NCBI RefSeq assembly: GCF_022458985.1
Contig: NC_061770.1
Coordinates: 5,700,501 to 5,764,500 of the forward strand
DNA from: Mugil cephalus
Lineage: Eukaryota; Chordata; Actinopteri; Mugiliformes; Mugilidae
DNA: 64,000 nucleotides
Direction of reading: 5' to 3'
The translations under genes were made by a program, and so were the position numbers. This document shows positions 15,948 through 27,600 of this stretch, piece after piece. The notes beneath the pieces are model-generated. The model had not been told where the DNA came from. It saw nothing but the letters and a program-made list of their open reading frames with translations, and did no database searches. The first letter of the stretch is position 1. Each line of letters opens with the position of its first letter.

Positions 15948-18234
15948 ATGAAAGTCTGTCTGATCTGCTTCATCTTCCTCAGTGAGTACATTCACTAATA
16001 AATAATCTATTCAGTTCTCTTCATGTCTCTGTAAATATCAAATAATCTCTGGTATTTGTTTTTTAGCCTTTAAAGTTGCAGTTTGTTGTATTTAGACCGT
16101 GGGAGAAATACACACAGTTACATTTGTGCTACGTGGTTGACAGAAACAGAGAAACCTGCAACTTAAAACTAAAAACAAGTATTATGAAATGATATCATTT
16201 CACAAACTGTACAGAGTCAGAACATGTTTCTTTGTTCACTCAGTTTGTTGAACTACTTTGTAAACTTCCTTCATTTTCTCTAGACTTAGTTCCTGGAAAT
16301 GAGAAGAGGAAGATATTGTTTATTCAACAAGTTAAAAAGGATCAGCTCTACAGCAGAAAAACACTGGTGGCAAGATGATAGACTGAGACCTGTGAATGCA
16401 ACACACCCAAATCATTTCAGAAAGAGACAGTCCAACCAAAAAGCTTGAACAACACTGAGTCACTGTAGAGGAGATTTAGAGGAAGTCAAAGGTTCTGCTT
16501 TTTAATCTTTGTGGGAAAAACAAACTGCAAAAGAAGAAAAGTGACTTCAAACTCAACTCTACTTTTGACAATAAAATTAAATTACACAAATAGATCAGTG
16601 ACTTTGTTCAGAAGAAATTATTTCAATTCATAAACAGAAACATGAGACGATATATTTAATATGACCAGACTGAAGCATATAACATTAAAATAGTAACATG
16701 ATGATTGTTCATGTTTTCAACAGCTCTGCAGGATGGAAACACTGGTCTTGTTAATGGAAGAATCTACACAAGAAAAGAAGGAGGAAACATCACAGTTGGA
16801 TGTTCATTTACATTTTCTGGAAGCAGGAGGTTGTTCTGTAGGAATAAATGTGAAGAAGGAAACATTCTCATTGACACAACTGAGGACAAAGCTCAGAGAG
16901 ACAGATACAGCATTGAATATATAAGCAGAGATGTCCTATCAGATGACATTCTGTATGTGAGCATCACACAGCTGAAGAAGTCTGACTCAGGATGGTACAG
17001 GTGTTTTTTGGACAGATCTTTCAGTCCAGAATCATCTGAGGATTTTGAGATCACTGTCACAGAAGGTGAGTTTCTACTGAAAGTCATGAAAATGTTCCTT
17101 CATGTCTGTTTCACTGAAGCTACTTCTGATTGACAGAAACAGTTTCACCTGATGTTCATGAAGTAACCAGTTCACCTGCTGCTTCATGCAGTGTTGTTAT
17201 AAATGATTGAATGATGATTGAATCATTTCATTTTCTAAAGAACTCTGTAACATCAGGAGGAAATCACTCACCAGGATTTATTTGTCTCCATTTCTGATTG
17301 TTTCATGTTCACAGCTTCAACTGCTCCACAACCAACATCGACTTTAGGACATTTTTTAACAACAATGTATCTCTCATCATCCCTCACTACAACAACAACA
17401 CAGACTTTAATGTCCACAGCTTCATCCTCCTCCTCTGAAGCCACCAAGCTTCAGGAAACATCACCTGCAGGTTTGTTGAACTGTTCTTCTATCACTGAAT
17501 GTAAAGTTCATCAGCTCAGAGTCATCAACAGTTATGTACCACTCTTCTTCCTCCTCGTTCTTCTCTTGTCTCTCCACCAGGTTTCCTCTTGGTTGTGGTT
17601 GTATGTGTACCTGTGGTGGTGATAGTTTTACTGCTACCTGTTGTTCTGCTGCTCATCTACAGAAAGAAGAGAGAGGACTGTGTCTGTGAGTGACCTTCCA
17701 AACGTATCTGCTCCTTTAAGAATCATTTAGACAGAGAGAAAATACTTTGTCTTTTCTACAGGTTGGAAGAGAAGAAGAAACTCAGACCACAACAGGACTG
17801 AGGTGACGTTCTCTAACTCATCTGTCTTTATTCTCAGTGTTTCCTGTTAAGAATCTCTCTGCAGCACTGGAGAGAAACTGAAACTCTGACCATCGTTCTA
17901 TTAAATGGAGGAAAAGCAAAGAAACATCTGAAACCACAAACACATAGTCCACTTGTCTATGTGTTAACGTCACATTACACACTCTAAATACTTCTGTTTC
18001 TATCATCACACTCTTGTGCTCCTTGTTTTCAGCTTCTGTTTTCTCAAGTTGCTGCTGTCACTGTGTTTTTCATTTGTAGTCAAATCAAATCAGTTATTTT
18101 TTCTCCAGGTTGCTGTCTGTGAGAACTGTTCTCCTGTCTCTACATGTGAGGACTCCACCTACCAGAGCCTGAATCCAGGCAGCAGGGACCAGGACCAAAC
18201 CTACTCTACACTCACAGAGACACAACAACAATGA
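15948..18234 (+). CDS. CD300/pIgR-like receptor, copy 1
   Basis: Six coding exons (15948-15981, 16724-17065, 17315-17470, 17581-17685, 17762-17802, 18109-18234) join in phase to 267 residues. The layout is signal peptide (MKVCLICFIFL), one V-type Ig domain (about 13-125), a Ser/Thr-rich stalk (126-177), a transmembrane helix (about 179-204) followed by YRKKR, and a cytoplasmic tail. In the Ig domain C38 and C105 (in DSGWYRC) form the canonical pair. C50 and C54 give the extra short loop typical of CD300/pIgR V domains. NIT at 33-35 is a possible N-glycosylation site. The helix has no charged residue, so pairing with an ITAM adaptor is not indicated. The tail has STYQSL (Y244, fits the ITIM consensus) and QTYSTL (Y258). 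This suggests an immune-cell surface receptor; the ligand is unknown. Confidence 0.9.
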
Positions 18235-18493
18235 TCCTGTCCACATTTAGAGCTGAATTACATACTGTGTAGGTTAATATCTCCGTGTGCCAATACTGGG
18301 TTATTTATTTCTTCTCAGGACTCTACTTGTAAATATCTTCTCATTTCACTCAAAAGCACCACCTGTTGGTGATGCAGTGTGTTGTGTGACGTGTGTGTCT
18401 CTGCAGGGAGCTCCACAAAGTCTGAGACAATAACCTTAACAGCACTTACTTAAGATTGAAGAAAAAAGATTTATAAATATGTACATATGCTCA

Positions 18494-18602
18494 AATAAAT
18501 TAAAATGAGTTTTAGGCCATTGACTTATAACAGCAGAAGAGAGATGGAGAGGATTGTTAAGTGTGTGTTGTGTTTGTGTTATGTAAATTGTCATTTAATA
18601 AA
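18494..18602 (+). terminator. Polyadenylation signals of receptor copy 1
   Basis: AATAAA at 18494-18499 and a second at 18597-18602, the latter followed by a GT-rich stretch, as expected of a cleavage site. Receptor copy 2 has the equivalent second signal at 26744-26749. Confidence 0.65.
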
Positions 18603-19204
18603 GGTTGTCTGTGTAGTTTTATTCTTGGTTGTAGTTCAACAGGTGTGTAACAGAGTACAGTCTGCAGAGTTTCTCCACCAACGCAGCAGTTAAAGGTCTA
18701 TGAGAGGTCACTTAGAAATCATTGGATCATGAATTTGACTGTTTGCAAACATTTTATAAAATGAGCAGTGAAAACATGTCAGAGTTCATGTTCAGAGTGC
18801 TGCAGTAAATATAAAAGTACCATCACAGTTTAAAGATAAAACTCCTTCATTTAGGAGAGTCAAAGGTCAGAGGTGGGTGTAGGTATGTGGTGAGGGGCGG
18901 CACAGGCACTGAGAAAAACATCAATCCAAACATTTGTGTGATCCCCCTGCACACTGCGTCCCTTCAAGGTATGATTTCACTTTGAGTGTTGAAGTGGGCA
19001 TCCTCAAACTGGGAGGGTGGATCTCAGTCACAGAGGTAGATGAGGACGGGGGGAGGTGATTTGAGGTGGGCAGCAGAGGAGAGCAGGGATCTATCAAACA
19101 GTGGACCTCTACATGTATTAAAAAGACACCTCATAACACACACATATGAGAGGAGGAGAGTGGAGTGTGTCTTGTGTTCAGAGGGTTGAAAACACTATTA
19201 AAAG

Positions 19205-19330
19205 AAGAGAGAAGTTCCTGGTTTGATGGTGAAGAAGAACCAAGAGTCATCTGTAAACCATCAGAGCCTCAATATCAAAGTCTGTCACACTCTGATCTAC
19301 TTCATCTTCCTCAGTCAGTACATTCACTTC
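19205..19330 (+). pseudogene. Relic of a receptor first exon
   Basis: The 5' flank and signal-peptide exon of the receptor genes are recognisable: GAGAAGTTCCTGGTTT, then TCAGAGCCTC and CTACTTCATCTTCCTCAGT. The start codon position reads ATC instead of ATG and the donor has changed to GTCAGT. No following Ig exon is found nearby, so this is the remains of a further receptor copy. Confidence 0.6.
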
Positions 19331-20039
19331 TTTAGCCTTCATTTTTTAAAACCTTTTGTGATTCGTTTCTATTGTTTTAAACATCAACAAGAATGGACAT
19401 TATTTGTCCATTAATAGTTTACCGTTGCCTCAACTCTAGCGTATTAAAATAAGTCGACTCAAATACATGTAGATAAATGATTACGCTTAAAGAGAAAAAA
19501 AAACTGCCTACATCAACTTTCTATCAGTGGGTTTTAATTTATTTTCTTTAAAGAGTTGTATAAAATGAACAGCTTCCTGCCATTCCTTCACGAAACAAAA
19601 ATATATTTCAGAATATTAGGAAATACCATGTGATATATTAGGAAATATTCACATATTTGGGATTTAGTATTTATATTTCCCAATATATTACAATATATGC
19701 TTATATAACGGGAAGGCCATTTATGCTTTTGGGTGGTGAGAGATAGATTCAGAATTCAGAGAAAAGCCACAGGCACAGGAAGAACATAGAAAGGCCACAG
19801 CCAGCTGGTGGAACCTTCTTGCTGCGCTACCCAGTAAAACAAATGAATCCATTTCCATGTTGTGTTGGTTTAGTGTCAGTCATTTAAGTGTCAGTCTATT
19901 TCAGAATCAAACACACTCTACCTGTTCACGTAAAGCTGCAGTAATTATCAGCCAAGTCTACCTGCCCAGAACACAACAGCTGACAGGAACACTTCACAAT
20001 CAGCCACTCTCTGATGAAGGAAGGGAAGCATTTATTAGT

Positions 20040-20140
20040 CAACCAGTCAAACAGAATGGTGAAACAAACAAACAAAAAAACCCTGAAACCACAAACACGT
20101 AGGCCACTTCTCTGTGTTTCACTCCACTGTCACACTCAGA
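20040..20140 (+). pseudogene. Relic of receptor intron 5
   Basis: CCTGAAACCACAAACACGTAG and the following GCCACTTCTCTGTGT match the intron 5 sequence at 17925-17965 and 26080-26120. Non-coding remains of a decayed receptor copy. Confidence 0.5.
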
Positions 20141-20279
20141 CCATCTGCTTATTGTCAGTTTCTGCATAAATAGTGTGATATATAAGTGGTGTGGTACAAA
20201 CTATTTATATATCAGCAATTACAGTTCACTTTTGGCTCTTTTGGAGTAATGTGTTTGATGGAGAGACTCCATCTTTAGA

Positions 20280-20935
20280 TAAGTGAGTGGTTTCTGGTTC
20301 AACAGTAAAGACAGAAGGCCCATAGCAGCATTACCAAGCCTCCAGCCTGGGAGCTGTAGCCTTAACGTGTCATTGTCTATTTTAAACTAAAGTGTGAGCG
20401 TCCAAAAATGACCAGGATGACTGAGAACCTTCACAGACATGAAGTCTCAGTCTGAACTTCCACGGTGAAGTGTTGTTTTGCTGTAATAATCTACTATGAG
20501 GTCTGGTTATTAAGGACCTAGTATGAAAGCAGAAGGATAAATCTCTAGTTCCCTTCAATGGTTTCATCACAGCATTTTAAATCGATGGAAAGATTTTTAG
20601 AAGTCTGTTTGGACAACCTGGTGATGATGAATCACAGTAGAACAGCCTAGTAGTGACAAATGTATGAACTGTTGTAATTTTGACACAGTTGTGCTGGTGA
20701 AAGGAGGCAGATCCAGAGACATGTTTATGTCCAAGTTCAAGGACATATCTGGGTTAAAAACTAACTTTGAAAGATTCTATCATGTTATTATCAAGCTGAC
20801 ACTATTCAGAGTATATATGGTTATGTTTGAGTGAAAGAGAGACCTGCCAGTTGCAACTAAAGCACAAAGCAGAAAGAACCAACTAAAAGCTAAGAATACA
20901 TTTTCCCAGATGTGTGCTGTTCGGTGTCTGAATGT
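20280..20935 (+). repeat. Interspersed duplicate with direct and inverted partners
   Basis: The segment from TTCTGGTTCAACAGTAAAGA to the end at about 20935 occurs again directly at 22993-23590 and in part inverted at about 22100-22345. The copies differ by substitutions and small deletions. No coding content is seen. It is either an old unclassified repeat or duplicated flank of the receptor locus. Confidence 0.7.
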
Positions 20936-21189
20936 GTTCATTTGGACTGAAATAACAGCTTAAGTTAAAAAACAAACAAACATATAACAGACGAAAGAAG
21001 AAACTGAAGGGAATCCCTTACAGCTGCATGAATCAGGATATTATAATTATAATGAATAAGATGACTGTTATGTTATGAACAATCCTGATTCATAACTTGG
21101 TCCTGCTCCTACAAGATACCATTCATCTGAATACTGAGTAAAAATATTAAAACAGACCATAGAATTTAAAAGGTCAAAAGGCGTTGAAT

Positions 21190-21300
21190 AAGGGCAACTG
21201 GTAAAACACTGGTATCAAGATGACAGACTGAGACCCATGAATGCAACACACCCAAAACCTCATTTCAGAAAGAGACAGTCCAACCAAAAAGCTTCTTCTT
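21190..21300 (+). pseudogene. Relic of receptor intron 1
   Basis: Matches the intron 1 segment at 16360-16455 (AACACTGGT, then ATGACAGACTGAGACC, GAATGCAACACACCCAAA and CAGTCCAACCAAAAAGCTT). It is out of order relative to the other relics, so the decayed copy has been rearranged. Confidence 0.6.
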
Positions 21301-22009
21301 GTCCACCCATTCACTCACATATTCACACACCAGTGCCAGTTCAGCATATGGCACACCCACTAACCCTTTCGTGGACACCCACTAACCCTTTCATGGACAA
21401 CCCGCTCTACCTACCGCACACACGAGTGGACAACTGCAGAAGGCCATGAAGACTGAGCTGGACAGATGTAGTTTGGAACTCCACAGGTCAGGAGGGAGAG
21501 GAGGGGACAGCGGTTAGTAATACAAAAGAAAATATAACAGATTAGAGGACAGGAGCTTGGTGCCAGAAAAGAAAGAGTGGAGGACATGTCCACAGTGTGT
21601 TGTCCCCCAGCAACCTAGGCCTATAGCAGCATAGCTAAGGGATGGTAAGTCTTGACTTTTAACTGGAACCAAAAAACTAAATGAAATTATGTAAATATGC
21701 TGGATTTAGCTTAAATCCTCACACATTAAAAATATAAACAATCAGACATAACAGCATACACTATGTCCATATAATGGACATGTGGGTGAACTATTGAAAG
21801 CTGTTCAATACGACACCTGAAATGATGCTTCATTTTATATTAAATGGTTTGCTTTAGTATTTTTACTCAGTCTTCAGATGAAAGGTATCTCCTAATAGTC
21901 TCAGACATTGTCTTAGTTCTTAAGACCAGGATGACTTGTAAGTTTCTGCTTTACAACTGAAACGTGTAGAGTGGGATCAAGTTATGAAACAGGATTATTT
22001 AAAGCAGTC

Positions 22010-22345
22010 CTCTGATTAATTATGAGTACAATATCCTGACTCATGCAGCTGTAAGGGATTCCTTTCAGTTTCTTTAAAGTGGTGTCGTGTGGCGTGTTGT
22101 TGTTTTTTAACTAAAGCTGTTATTTCAGTCCAAATGAACACATTCAGACACCAAGGACACACACCTGCAAACCAGAAACATCTGTGTTCTGCTTGGGAAA
22201 GTGTATTCTTAGCTTTTAGTTGGTTCTGTCTGTTTTATGCCCCTATTTTGGTTCTCAGTCATCCTGGTCATTTTTGGATACTCGTGCTTTAGTTTAAAAA
22301 AGACAATGCGACGTTAAGGCTACAGCTCCCAGGCTGCTATGGACC
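22010..22345 (-). repeat. Inverted arm of the 20330-21060 segment
   Basis: Read on the minus strand it reproduces pieces of 20330-21060, including CCAACTAAAAGCTAAGAATAC, the TTCATTTGGACTGAAATAAC piece and AATCCCTTACAGCTGCATGA. The two arms could form a large imperfect stem around about 1 kb of unique sequence. Confidence 0.7.
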
Positions 22346-22379
22346 TTCTTTCTTTACTGTCAACATGCTCCCTTAACAT

Positions 22380-22470
22380 TTGTATTCTTCAAGCTTGAGC
22401 TGATGCTGTTAAGGTTGTTTTCTCATTCTTTGTGGAGCTGCCTGCAGAGCCACAGAAGATATACAGTCTG
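22380..22470 (-). pseudogene. Inverted relic of receptor 3' flank
   Basis: The reverse complement resembles 18400-18465 (CTGCAGGGAGCTCCACAAAG, then AACCTTAACAGCA), which lies in the 3' region of both receptor genes. Another part of the rearranged receptor relic. Confidence 0.5.
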
Positions 22471-22555
22471 ATGTTAAGGCAACATGTCAACCTGAGTTAA
22501 AAGCCAAAGAGACAAATTGTGTTTTAAGAGAGGTTTTTGAAAGAAGAAGCAGCAA

Positions 22556-22905
22556 TTCACTGGCTCCCGGTACGTTTCCAGATTCGTTTAAAATTCTTTT
22601 ATTTGTTTTTAAATGTGTTCATGGCGTCACTCCACAGTATCTGTCTGACCTGCTGCAGCCGTACGCTCTCTCAGACTCCCTCAGGTCAGCTGATCTGTTA
22701 ATGTTGGTTGTCTCTAAGACAAACAGGAAGCTGAGAGGTGACAGCAATTTTTCAGTCGCTGCCCCCAAACTGTGGCACAACACAGTGGTTTGGCACATCA
22801 GACAGACTGACTCATTTCTTCTTTTTAAATCCCTTCTTAAAACACATTTGGTCTCTTTGACTTTCAGTTTGGTGTCAGATGTTGGTTCTTGTTGTTTTTA
22901 ATTTT
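22556..22905 (+). mobile_element. LINE reverse transcriptase 3' end, truncated
   Basis: The plus strand encodes the C-terminal tail typical of L2/CR1/Rex-type LINE ORF2: a HWLPVRFRIRFKILLFVFK segment, CVHGVTPQYLSDLLQPYAL, then SLRSADLLMLVVSKTNRKLRGD, APKLWHN and SFLLFKSLLKTHL. The reverse transcriptase core and endonuclease are absent, as in a 5'-truncated insertion. Confidence 0.8.
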
Positions 22906-22992
22906 GACTGTTTTATAATTTTAATCTTCTTTTATCTGCCCTCGTGTCTGTGTTGTTTTTAAAATGCTTTAAAAAGTGATTAACATCAGAAG

Positions 22993-23590
22993 TTAGTGAG
23001 TGGCTTCTGGTTCAACAGTAAAGACAGAAGGTCTATTACCAAACATTACCAAGCCTCCAGTCTGGGAGCTGTAGCCTTAACGTGTCATTGTCTTTTTTAA
23101 ACTAAAGCGTGTGCATCCAAAAATGACCAGGATGACTGAGAACCTTCACAGACATGAAGCCTGAGCCTGAACTTCCACAGTGAAGTGTTGTAATGTTACA
23201 GTTACAGTTTGACACAGTTGTGCTGGTGAGAGGAGGCAGATCCAGAGACATGTTTATGTCCAAGTTCAAGGACATATCTGGGTTAAAAACTAACTCTGAA
23301 AGATTCTATCATGTTATTATCAAGCTGACACTATTCAGACTATGGTTTTGATTTACATTATCTATTTCAGAATTTAGAAAAGTATTATTGTTTCATGGCA
23401 GTAGGACTGTTACATTTGAACATTGTATCACAATGTTTTCATTTTTTAATTATGTTTATTTACCTGCAAATACAGAGAGCAGACTCACTGAGTAAAAGAG
23501 AGACCTGCCAGTTGCAACTAAAGCACAAAGCAGAAAGAACCAACTAAAAGCTAAGAATACATTTTCCCAGATGTGTCTGAATGTGTTCAT
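22993..23590 (+). repeat. Direct duplicate of 20280-20935
   Basis: Carries the same blocks in the same order as 20280-20935, with about 150 bp of extra sequence inserted (23345-23490) and one block shortened. Non-coding. Confidence 0.7.
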
Positions 23591-23890
23591 CATCTCATTT
23601 CATCTTCTACCACTGAATCCTCACTAGGGTCACGGGGGTTTCTGGAGCCTATCCCAGCTGGCATCAGGTGAGAGACAGGGTACACCCTGGACAGGTCGCC
23701 AGCCTATCACAGGGATAACACTGAGACAAACAACCATTCACACTCACACTCACACTCACACTCACACCTTGGGTCAATTTAGAGTCACCCATCAGCCTAA
23801 CAAGCATGTCTTTGGAGGTGGAGGAAACCAGAGTACCTGAGGACACAGGGAGAACAACTCCACCCAGAAAGACCCGAGCTGGACTCGATC
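23590..23890. mobile_element. Common fish interspersed repeat
   Basis: Contains the blocks TCCTCACTAGGGTCACGGGG, GAGCCTATCCCAGCTGGCAT, TACACCCTGGACAGGTCGCC and TTTAGAGTCACCCATCAGCC, known from a repeat very widespread in teleost genomes. A CACACT microsatellite (about 23735-23766) sits in its middle. I do not assign the family name. Confidence 0.75.
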
Positions 23891-24044
23891 CAGTCGAGTC
23901 ACTGTCTTCACCAAATTAAAATAAATAACATTCAAATTGTGTTTTTAATGTATACGACTAAATAAGCTTTCTGCTTATTCATACAGACAGTTATCTCTCT
24001 ACAACATCAGTGAGATATAGAGGGGAGGAGAGTAGAGTGTGAAC

Positions 24045-26965
24045 ACATCTTTAAGAGAAGAGAGAAGTTCCTGGTTTCACAGTGAAGAAGGACGTAGAGA
24101 CGGAGCTAAGTCATCAGAGCCTCGATATGAAAGTCTGTCTGATCTGCTTCATCTTCCTCAGTGAGTACATTCACTCATAAATAATCTATTCAGTTCTCTT
24201 ATGTCTCTGTAAATATGAAATGATCTCTTGTATTTGTTTTTAGCCTTTAAAGTTGCAGTTTGTTGTATTTAGACCGTGGGAGAAATACACACAGTTACAT
24301 TTGTGATACGTGGTTGACAGAAACAGAGAAACCTGCAACTTAAAACTAAAAACAAGTATTATGAAATGATATCATTTCACAAACTGTACAGAGTCAGAAC
24401 ATCTTTCTTTGTTCACTCAGTTTGTTGAACTACTTTGTAAACTTCTTTTTCTCTAGACTTAGTTCATGGAAATGAGAAGAGGAAGATATTGTTTATTCAA
24501 CAAGTTAAAAAGAATCAGCTCTACAGCAGAAAAACACTGGTGGCAAGATGATAGACTGAGACCTGTGAATGCAACAAACCCAAATCATTTCAGAAAGAGA
24601 CGGTCCAACCAAAAAGCTTGAACAACACTGAGTCACTGTAGAGGAGATTTAGAGGAAGTCAAAGGTTCTTCTTTTTAATCTTAGTGGGAAAAAAGTGACT
24701 TCAAACTCAACTCTACTTTTGACAATAAAATTAAATTACACAAATAGATCAGTGACTTTGTTCAGAAGAAATTATCTCAATTCATAAACAGAAACATGAG
24801 ACAATATATTTAATATGACCAGACTGAAGCATATAACATTAAAATAGTAACTGATGATTGTTGATCTTTTCAACAGCTCTGCAGGATGGAAACACTGGTC
24901 TTGTTAATGGAAGAATCTATACAGGAAAAGAAGGAGGAAACATCACAGTTGGATGTTCATTTACATTTTCTGGAAGCAGGAGGTTGTTCTGTAGGAATAA
25001 ATGTGAAGAAGGAAACATTCTCATTGACACAACTGAGGACAAAGCTCAGAGAGACAGATACAGCATTGAATATATAAACACAGGTGTCCTATCTAACACT
25101 ATGTATGTGAGCATCACACAGCTGAAGAAGTCTGACTCAGGATGGTACAGGTGTTCTTTGGACAGATCTTTCAGTCCAGAATCATCTGAGGATTTTGAGA
25201 TCACTGTCACAGAAGGTGAGTTTCTACTGAAAGTCATGAAAATGTTCCTTCATGTCTGTTTCACTGAAGCTACTTCTGATGGACAGAAACAGTTTCACCT
25301 GATGTTCATGAAGTAACCAGTTCACCTGCTGCTTCATGCAGTGTTGTTATAAATGATTGAATGATGATTGAATCATTTCATTTTCTAAAGCACTCTGTAA
25401 CATCAGGAGGAAATCACTCATCAGGATTTATTTGTCTCCATTTCTGATTGTTTCATGTTCACAGCTTCAACTGCTCCACAACCAACATCCACTTTAGGAC
25501 ATTTTTTAACAACAATGTATCTCTCATCATCCCTCACTACAACAACAACACAGACTTTATTGTCCACAGCTTCATCCTCCTCCTCTGAAGCCACCAAGCT
25601 TCAGGAAACATCACCTGCAGGTTTATTGAACTGTTCTTCTATCACTGAATGTAAAGTTCATCAGCTCAGAGTCATCAACAGTTATGTACCACTCTTCTTC
25701 CTCCTCGTTCTTCTCTTGTCTCTCCACCAGGTTTCCTCTTGGTTGTGGTTGTATGTGTACCTGTGGTGGTGATAGTTTTACTGCTACCTGTTGTTCTGCT
25801 GCTCATCTACAGAAAGAAGAGAGAGGACTGTGTCTGTGAGTGACTTTCCAAACGTATCTGCTCCTTTAAGGATCATTTAGACAGAGAGAAAATACTTTGT
25901 CTTTTCTACAGGTTGGAAGAGGAGAAGAAACTCAGACCACAACAGGACTGAGGTGACGTTCTTTAACTCATCTGTCTTTATTCTCAGTGTTTCCTGTTAA
26001 GAATCTCTCTGCAGCGCTGGAGAGAAACTGAAACTCTGACCATCTTTCTATTAAATGGAGGAAAAGCAAAGAAACATCTGAAGCCACAAACACATAGTCC
26101 ACTTCTCTATGTGTTAACGTCACATTACACACTCTAAATACTTCTGTTTCTATCATCACACTCTTGTGCTCCTTGTTTTCAGCTTCTGTTTTCTCAAGTT
26201 GCTGCTGTCACTGTGTTTTTCATTTGTAGTCAAATCAAATCAGTTATTTTTTCTCCAGGTTGCTGTCTATGAGAACTGTTCTCCTGTCTCTGCATGTGAG
26301 GACTCCACCTACCAGAGCCTGAATCCAGGCAGCAGGGACCAGGACCAAACCTACTCTACACTCACAGAGACACAACTAAAATGATCCTGTCTACATTTAG
26401 AGCTGGATTTCATACTGTGCAGGTTAATATCTCCGTGTGCCAATACTGGGTTATTTATTTCTTCTCAGGACTCAACTTGTAAATATTTTCTCATTTCACT
26501 CAAAAGCACCACCTGTTGGTGATGCAGTGTGTTGCGTGACGTGTGTGTCTCTGCAGGGAGCTCCACAAAGTCTGAGACAATAACCTTAACAGCACTTAAG
26601 ATTGAAGAGAAACAGATTTATAAATATGTACATATGCTTAAATAAATTAAAATGAGTTTTAGGCCATTGACTTATAACAGCAGAAGAGAGATGTAGAGGA
26701 TTGTTAAGTGTGTGTTGTGTTTGTGTTATGTAAATTGTCATTCAATAAAGGTTGTCTGTGTAGTTTTATTCTTGATTGTAGTTCAACAGGTGTGTAACAG
26801 AGTACAGTCTGCAGAGGTTCTCCACCAACGCAGCAGTTAAAGGTCTATGAGAGGACACTTAGAAATCTTAGAAAGGTTTGCAAACATTTTATAAAATGAG
26901 CAGTGAAAACATGTCAGAGTTCATGTTCAGAGTGCTGCAGTAAATATAAAAGTACCATCACAGTT
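24045..26965 (+). repeat. Tandem duplication unit, receptor copy 2
   Basis: Partner of 15878-18830. Sequence leaves similarity just after AAGTACCATCACAGTTTA at both right ends. Confidence 0.85.
24127..26384 (+). CDS. CD300/pIgR-like receptor, copy 2
   Basis: Six coding exons (24127-24160, 24877-25215, 25465-25620, 25731-25835, 25912-25952, 26259-26384) join in phase to 266 residues. Domain order matches copy 1: signal peptide, a V-type Ig domain with the canonical cysteine pair plus the close extra pair (FCRNKC), a Ser/Thr-rich stalk, an uncharged transmembrane helix and a tail with STYQSL and QTYSTL. Differences from copy 1 cluster in the Ig domain: one codon is missing and the ISRDVLSDDIL segment is INTGVLSNTM, near the expected C'-D-E strands. 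The tail has an additional tyrosine (VAVYEN) and ends TQLK. Introns are nearly identical to copy 1. Probably a second immune receptor with the same signalling and a slightly altered binding face. Confidence 0.9.
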
Positions 26966-27344
26966 TATCAAAAATGGCACCTCAGAAAGCCTTGATTATT
27001 CATTTATTTATCATATTTATTGATCATTTGAGCTGACTACAGATAATAGCTAATCACAAGTCAAAGTGTTGTTCACTCAGAGACACACACAGTGGGCGGC
27101 TCGTCCTTTGCAAACTTCTGCTGTTGGAGCTCCTTCCTGTGGGTTCACACAGTATTTCACATAAACAGTGATGGAACTTCTTGGAGATGAGTCTAATTTT
27201 TTTTTAATTTTATTTCTAAGTCTTATCGTTTAAATTTAAATGAAGATTTGCTTTCACTGAACGTAAATCTCAGCTAAAGGAAAGTGTATATGTGCGTGTG
27301 TGTCATACTCTATTTTGAGATTACAATATTTTACTTTTAATGTC
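26966..27344. other. Spacer between receptor copy 2 and copy C
   Basis: AT-rich. About 27062-27150 resembles 28405-28500 (CAGAGACACACACAGTGGGC, then TTTGCAAACTTCTG and CTCCTTCCTGTG), so it belongs to an internal tandem duplication described below. No gene is seen. Confidence 0.6.
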
Positions 27345-27600
27345 CTTTATACGTATAAATTGAATTTAAAAATTTACATATGGGCTGATATCATTAGGAC
27401 AGTTTTAGATACTTAATTTTATGTATCAGGCCTTTATGTTCGTTTTACTTTCTTTTTTAGTCACAAACAGCTTTGTTATTCGTCGACTCTTCTCTGAGTG
27501 CTTGTATGACTTGAATCTGTGAACGCACACTCGGGAAATACCTGCCCATTCCCTTTGAATGTCCGTCTCTCCTTCATCAGTCCTGTCTGAAACCCGCTTT
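27062..27600 (+). repeat. Diverged tandem repeat of 28405-28830
   Basis: The order of blocks is the same in both: the TTCACTCAGAGACACACACA block, GTCCTTTATAC, ATTAGGACAGTT, TTTTTTAGTCACAAACAG, GACTCTTCTCTG, TATGACTTGAATC and a final TCTGTCTCTCC-like stretch. The second copy lies just upstream of the first exon of the Ala/Gly-rich gene, so a putative upstream regulatory region has been duplicated. Confidence 0.65.

Larger units (their letters stand above)
15878..18830 (+). repeat. Tandem duplication unit, receptor copy 1
   Basis: Aligns with about 24045-26965 in the same orientation, including promoter, introns, 3' UTR and downstream flank up to the shared AAGTACCATCACAGTTTA. Introns are nearly as similar as exons, so the duplication or a gene-conversion event is recent. 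Confidence 0.85.

Noticed and set aside
23735-23766. Short direct repeats that could suggest a CRISPR-like array
   Set aside because: A simple CACACT microsatellite inside a common fish repeat; no spacers, and the genome is a vertebrate.
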